The position numbers were made by a program, and so were the translations under genes. The notes under the pieces are model-generated. The model saw only the letters and a program-made list of their open reading frames with translations. It was not told where the DNA came from and made no database searches. Of a stretch of DNA of 43,113 nucleotides, positions 41,005-43,113 are shown one piece after another. The DNA is taken from assembly GCA_023435565.1 (NCBI GenBank), contig JAEYRN010000047.1, positions 1 to 43,113 on the forward strand. Direction: 5' to 3'. The DNA comes from Bacillota bacterium. GTDB taxonomy: Bacteria > Bacillota > UBA4882 > UBA8346. Position 1 is the stretch's first letter; every line of letters begins with the position of its first letter.

Positions 41005-41021
41005 GGCGCATGTCTTATAAC
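41005..41021. repeat. Right copy of the 17-bp inverted repeat
   Basis: GGCGCATGTCTTATAAC, the inverse partner of the copy at 40108-40124. The unit from copy to copy is 914 bases long. Confidence 0.75.
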
Positions 41022-41025
41022 GTCC

Positions 41026-41189
41026 CAGCACTCTTGACGTTCACCCGATCTAGTGGCGACGCCGACTTGATCGGGTGAATGTGAGCGCGCTAACTGCTTG
41101 ACATGACTTCATTGACAAGACATCTTGAATTGACTGCTTCGTCGAGTCCGCTTCCTTTGACAAACCGCGCTCCGCCAGCAAGAGTGCTG
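41026..41189. other. Highly foldable 164-bp element
   Basis: Closing arms CAGCACTCTTG (41026-41036) and CAAGAGTGCTG (41179-41189) are exact. Next to them is a 46-base hairpin (41037-41082) whose TTCACCCGATC / GATCGGGTGAA stem continues through AGT and GGC pairs. A third stem pairs GAGCGCG (41083-41089) with CGCGCTC (41166-41172). The result is a multi-branched structure without coding capacity, lying between the HNH gene and the HEPN-like unit. I do not recognise a class; a folded single-strand recombination site or RNA are both possible. Confidence 0.65.
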
Positions 41190-41250
41190 TGATATACGGA
41201 GGACTCCCCCCCACAACCGTAACATGGAGGTGGAGGTTGTTGACCTGAGT

Positions 41251-41310
41251 CTATTCCTCATTCTTGTCTTTTAAGAGTTCTTCAGCTTGTTTGGGAAACT
41301 TATTCATAAG
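41251..41310 (-). other. In-frame extension after the HNH gene's TAG stop
   Basis: After TAG at 41311-41313 the same frame reads LMNKFPKQAEELLKDKNEE and then stops at 41251-41253. The composition is protein-like and charged, as a natural C-terminal helix would be. An ancestral TGG (Trp) to TAG change would explain it. Confidence 0.55.
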
Positions 41311-41847
41311 CTAGTTCATGACTTTAAGTTGTTCAATGCTAGGAGCACGCCGAATTTGAACTAATAGCTTATCCGCTAAAGGTCTTTCCAAAGTAATATT
41401 GGAAGCGCCTTCATTACAAACCGAGCATATTGCTCTCAAATTGGAAGGATCATCTGTTCCACCAAGAGATTTATCAATGATATGACCAATATGTAAACGT
41501 GTTTTTCGAGTTTTATCATGAGGATGCGTTTCTCCAGCCACTGCGCCGCACATTTGACAAGTAAAACCATTTCTATCTAAAACAAATGCCCTTACTTCTT
41601 TTGAAATAGTTCTTTCAAATGCTGGTAATGGCTTTGTATCAACTAAAACATATTGCCCCGGTTTAAGATCACTACGATCATTATGAGTTACAATATTCAT
41701 TCCTTCTTCATTTCGTAATTCTCTTACTCGTCTTGCCCATTCACTTGTTCCTGCTACAGTTCTTAAAGTGTCAGAATCCAAAACTTCTCCAACGTGTTCT
41801 AAAAAATAGACCCGCAAATGGGTCTTTGATCCTTTTCCTCCTGACAT
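41311..41847 (-). CDS. HNH endonuclease, partner of the adjacent methyltransferase
   Basis: This 178-residue nuclease has an N-terminal winged-helix-like part and a C-terminal HNH domain. The zinc ligands are Cys97/Cys100 and Cys141/Cys144; the active site is His119-Ile-Gly-His122 with Asp125 and Asn136. Its start overlaps the methyltransferase stop as TAATG. Together they form a probable type II restriction-modification pair; the recognition sequence is unknown. The frame stays open for 19 codons past its TAG stop, so the protein may be shortened by a nonsense change. Confidence 0.85.
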   Translation of the reverse strand: MSGGKGSKTHLRVYFLEHVGEVLDSDTLRTVAGTSEWARRVRELRNEEGMNIVTHNDRSDLKPGQYVLVDTKPLPAFERTISKEVRAFVLDRNGFTCQMCGAVAGETHPHDKTRKTRLHIGHIIDKSLGGTDDPSNLRAICSVCNEGASNITLERPLADKLLVQIRRAPSIEQLKVMN

Positions 41848-42806
41848 TATGCAACTCCCCTTTTCTTGTTGTCTTGCATTAACGTGACCGAAATAGCTTC
41901 ACCAACTGCTTTTGCAACAGGAGGTGGAAAGGCATTCCCTACTTGACGATAAGCAGCGGTTTTTTTCCCGACAAACTCCCAATCAGACGGAAATCCTTGC
42001 AATAAAGCCGTCATTTTTACTGTCAATTTTGGCATACCTTCAAATCCAGGTTTAGGTGGTTCATCAGCTATTCCGCATCCGTCCACACCCAAATTTGCCC
42101 ATGCTTTTTTAGACCGAGTTGGCCCTAAATCGGGGCCTCCATGTTTTTTTGAGCCACCAACAATTGTCGGAGCAATAGAATTAGCTTTACGACTCCATTC
42201 TTCGGCGTTTTCCCAACCATGCTTTTTCATTTCATCTAAAAGAAGTTCTCCAACCTTTTTTGTCGCTAATTTACTCGGGGAAGGCCATACAAAATATTCC
42301 GCAAATTCCTCTTTCAGAGCAACAAAAATAGTTCTTTGTCTGAATTGAGAAACTCCAAAATCACAAGCATTAAACAAATTCCAATAGCATTTATAGCCTA
42401 AAGCTTGAATTTTCTCTGTTATTTCATTACGGTAGTATGTGAATTTTTCATCCATTAAGCCTCGGACATTTTCAATCATTACGGCTTTAGGATTACATTC
42501 ATTAACTAATCTAATTACTTCCGGGAAAAGATTTCTTTCATCTTTCTCACCCAATTGATTACCTGCAATGGAAAATGGGGGACATGGAACACCCCCGGCT
42601 AAGAGATCAATATTATAATATTCTTTTGCACTAAATCCTTTTAAATCACATTCAATTACATTCCAGTTTGGTCGATTTGCTTTTAATGTTTTACACGCGA
42701 AGTTATCTATTTCAATCAATGCTAGATGATTAAAACCAGCCATTTCTAATCCTAATGCTTGCCCACCTGCACCGGCACATATTTCAATAGAAGTAAGAGA
42801 ATTCAT
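41847..42806 (-). CDS. DNA 5-cytosine methyltransferase
   Basis: The 319-residue enzyme contains the ordered C5-methyltransferase motifs. Motif I is CAGAGGQALGLEMAGF for SAM binding, motif IV has catalytic Cys75 in GGVPCPPFS, motif VI is IENVRG, motif VIII is QFRQRTIF, and motif X is RQVGNAFPPPVAKAV. The target-recognition region (about 170-265) is short. It methylates cytosine in the site that the adjacent HNH nuclease presumably cuts. It leads the pair and has its own good promoter. Confidence 0.95.
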   Translation of the reverse strand: MNSLTSIEICAGAGGQALGLEMAGFNHLALIEIDNFACKTLKANRPNWNVIECDLKGFSAKEYYNIDLLAGGVPCPPFSIAGNQLGEKDERNLFPEVIRLVNECNPKAVMIENVRGLMDEKFTYYRNEITEKIQALGYKCYWNLFNACDFGVSQFRQRTIFVALKEEFAEYFVWPSPSKLATKKVGELLLDEMKKHGWENAEEWSRKANSIAPTIVGGSKKHGGPDLGPTRSKKAWANLGVDGCGIADEPPKPGFEGMPKLTVKMTALLQGFPSDWEFVGKKTAAYRQVGNAFPPPVAKAVGEAISVTLMQDNKKRGVA

Positions 42807-42838
42807 ATTCTATGCCCCTTTTTACCTCTTTTGCTACT

Positions 42839-42889
42839 ATTTTATCTTATAGACAAAACTTTATCAACAATTAATCGAACGTTTGTTTC
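42839..42889 (-). promoter_or_regulatory. Promoter of the restriction-modification pair, with a LexA-like dyad upstream
   Basis: Minus strand TTGATA (42862-42867), 17 bases, TAAAAT (42839-42844). CGAACGTTTGTTTC (42876-42889) just upstream matches eight of ten fixed LexA-box positions; it may be chance. Confidence 0.6.
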
Positions 42890-42924
42890 GTTTTTTCCCT
42901 TTCAGTTTAACTCACACGGTGAGG

Positions 42925-43113
42925 GTAGAGTAGAGAAAGGCACGGATGCCTTCCCCCCTCGTCAAACCGTACGTGCGGTTTTCCCACATACGGCTTTCCA
43001 ACAAACTTCATCTCAAGGCATTCGCAAGTTTCACCGAAGGTGCTTTTGCCATGTTTATCAATCCATAATGTTTCATCAAGTAATGGACTGCTTTCTGGTT
43101 TGAAAGCCGCTTC
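42925..43113 (-). mobile_element. 3' end of a group II intron, running off the window
   Basis: On the minus strand domain V is recognisable at about 42962-42999: AAGCCGTATGTGGG, a short loop, then CCGCACGTACGGTTT, with the catalytic AGC and CG bulge. Domain VI follows as GAAGGCA-TCCG-TGCCTTTC, then CTCTACTCTAC, placing the 3' splice site near 42925 next to a CTCAC-ACG-GTGAG hairpin in the host DNA. Together with the maturase tail at 43008-43112 this is clear. The 5' part and the rest of the reverse transcriptase lie outside. Confidence 0.9.
43008..43112 (-). CDS. ltrA: C-terminal end of the group II intron reverse transcriptase/maturase (partial)
   Basis: The last 34 codons read KRLSNQKAVHYLMKHYGLIN then MAKAPSVKLANALR and stop at 43008. 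The YGLIN...LANALR type ending, just before domain V, is usual for intron-encoded proteins. The catalytic domains lie beyond the window, so activity cannot be judged. A plus-strand frame over the same bases is an antisense shadow. Confidence 0.75.
   Translation of the reverse strand, partial: KRLSNQKAVHYLMKHYGLINMAKAPSVKLANALR

Noticed and set aside
39968..41189. Definite integron
   Set aside because: The core sites do not fit the RYYYAAC/GTTRRRY consensus and no integrase is visible, so I keep this as a hypothesis.
42759..43103. A 114-codon plus-strand open frame over the methyltransferase start and the intron
   Set aside because: It is antisense to two clear minus-strand features, has no ribosome site, and its translation is low-complexity.

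Overview
The window comes from a moderately AT-rich bacterium of the Bacillota (Firmicutes), most likely an anaerobic clostridial or Limnochordia-type lineage. The evidence is a T-box leader upstream of threonyl-tRNA synthetase, an EndoA/MazF-type toxin with its ribbon-helix-helix antitoxin, a CGAAC-N4-GTTCG-type LexA box, strong GGAGG ribosome binding sites with many TTG/GTG starts, and anaerobe-type redox proteins (rubredoxin-flavin reductase, EFR1 flavodoxin-ferredoxin). No rRNA, tRNA or CRISPR array was seen.

Bases 1-29,200 are almost wholly minus-strand housekeeping genes. In map order: ykuK-like, rsmA/ksgA, a REC-GGDEF regulator, padR, an orphan solute-binding protein with an L,D-transpeptidase, phoU, and tsaE-tsaB-rimI-EamA (t6A synthesis and S18 acetylation). 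Next come a gamma-glutamyl hydrolase, the mazEF-type module, thiN, rplM-rpsI, a GHL15/DUF4015-type secreted protein, a CBS-ACT protein, the livKHMGF amino-acid transporter, an XRE regulator beside a dense inverted-repeat region, and a TetR-controlled flavodoxin-ferredoxin/FMN pair. The block ends with T-box-nudix-thrS, a SWIM zinc-finger protein, and a redox pair with tsaD. TsaB, TsaD and TsaE are all here, so most of the t6A machinery lies within 20 kb of thrS.

Bases 29,400-38,700 hold an HD phosphohydrolase and an EamA transporter on the plus strand, a ZIP metal transporter behind a DtxR-like palindrome, and uvrA and uvrB. A Phd/ParE toxin-antitoxin module separates uvrB from uvrA. Both uvr genes have a LexA-type palindrome in their promoter region; the uvrA one sits between perfectly spaced -35 and -10 boxes. 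A tail-anchored unknown protein follows.

Bases 38,800-43,113 form an accessory island: a protein with two HTH repeats, a 3'-truncated acetyltransferase, and a HEPN-like gene bounded by a 17-bp inverted repeat with highly foldable DNA on each side. Then come an HNH endonuclease with an apparent in-frame amber stop, its 5-cytosine methyltransferase partner, and the 3' end of a group II intron running off the window. The alternation of single genes with foldable elements resembles a gene-cassette array. This is the part of the window most likely to be novel, but no recombinase is visible.
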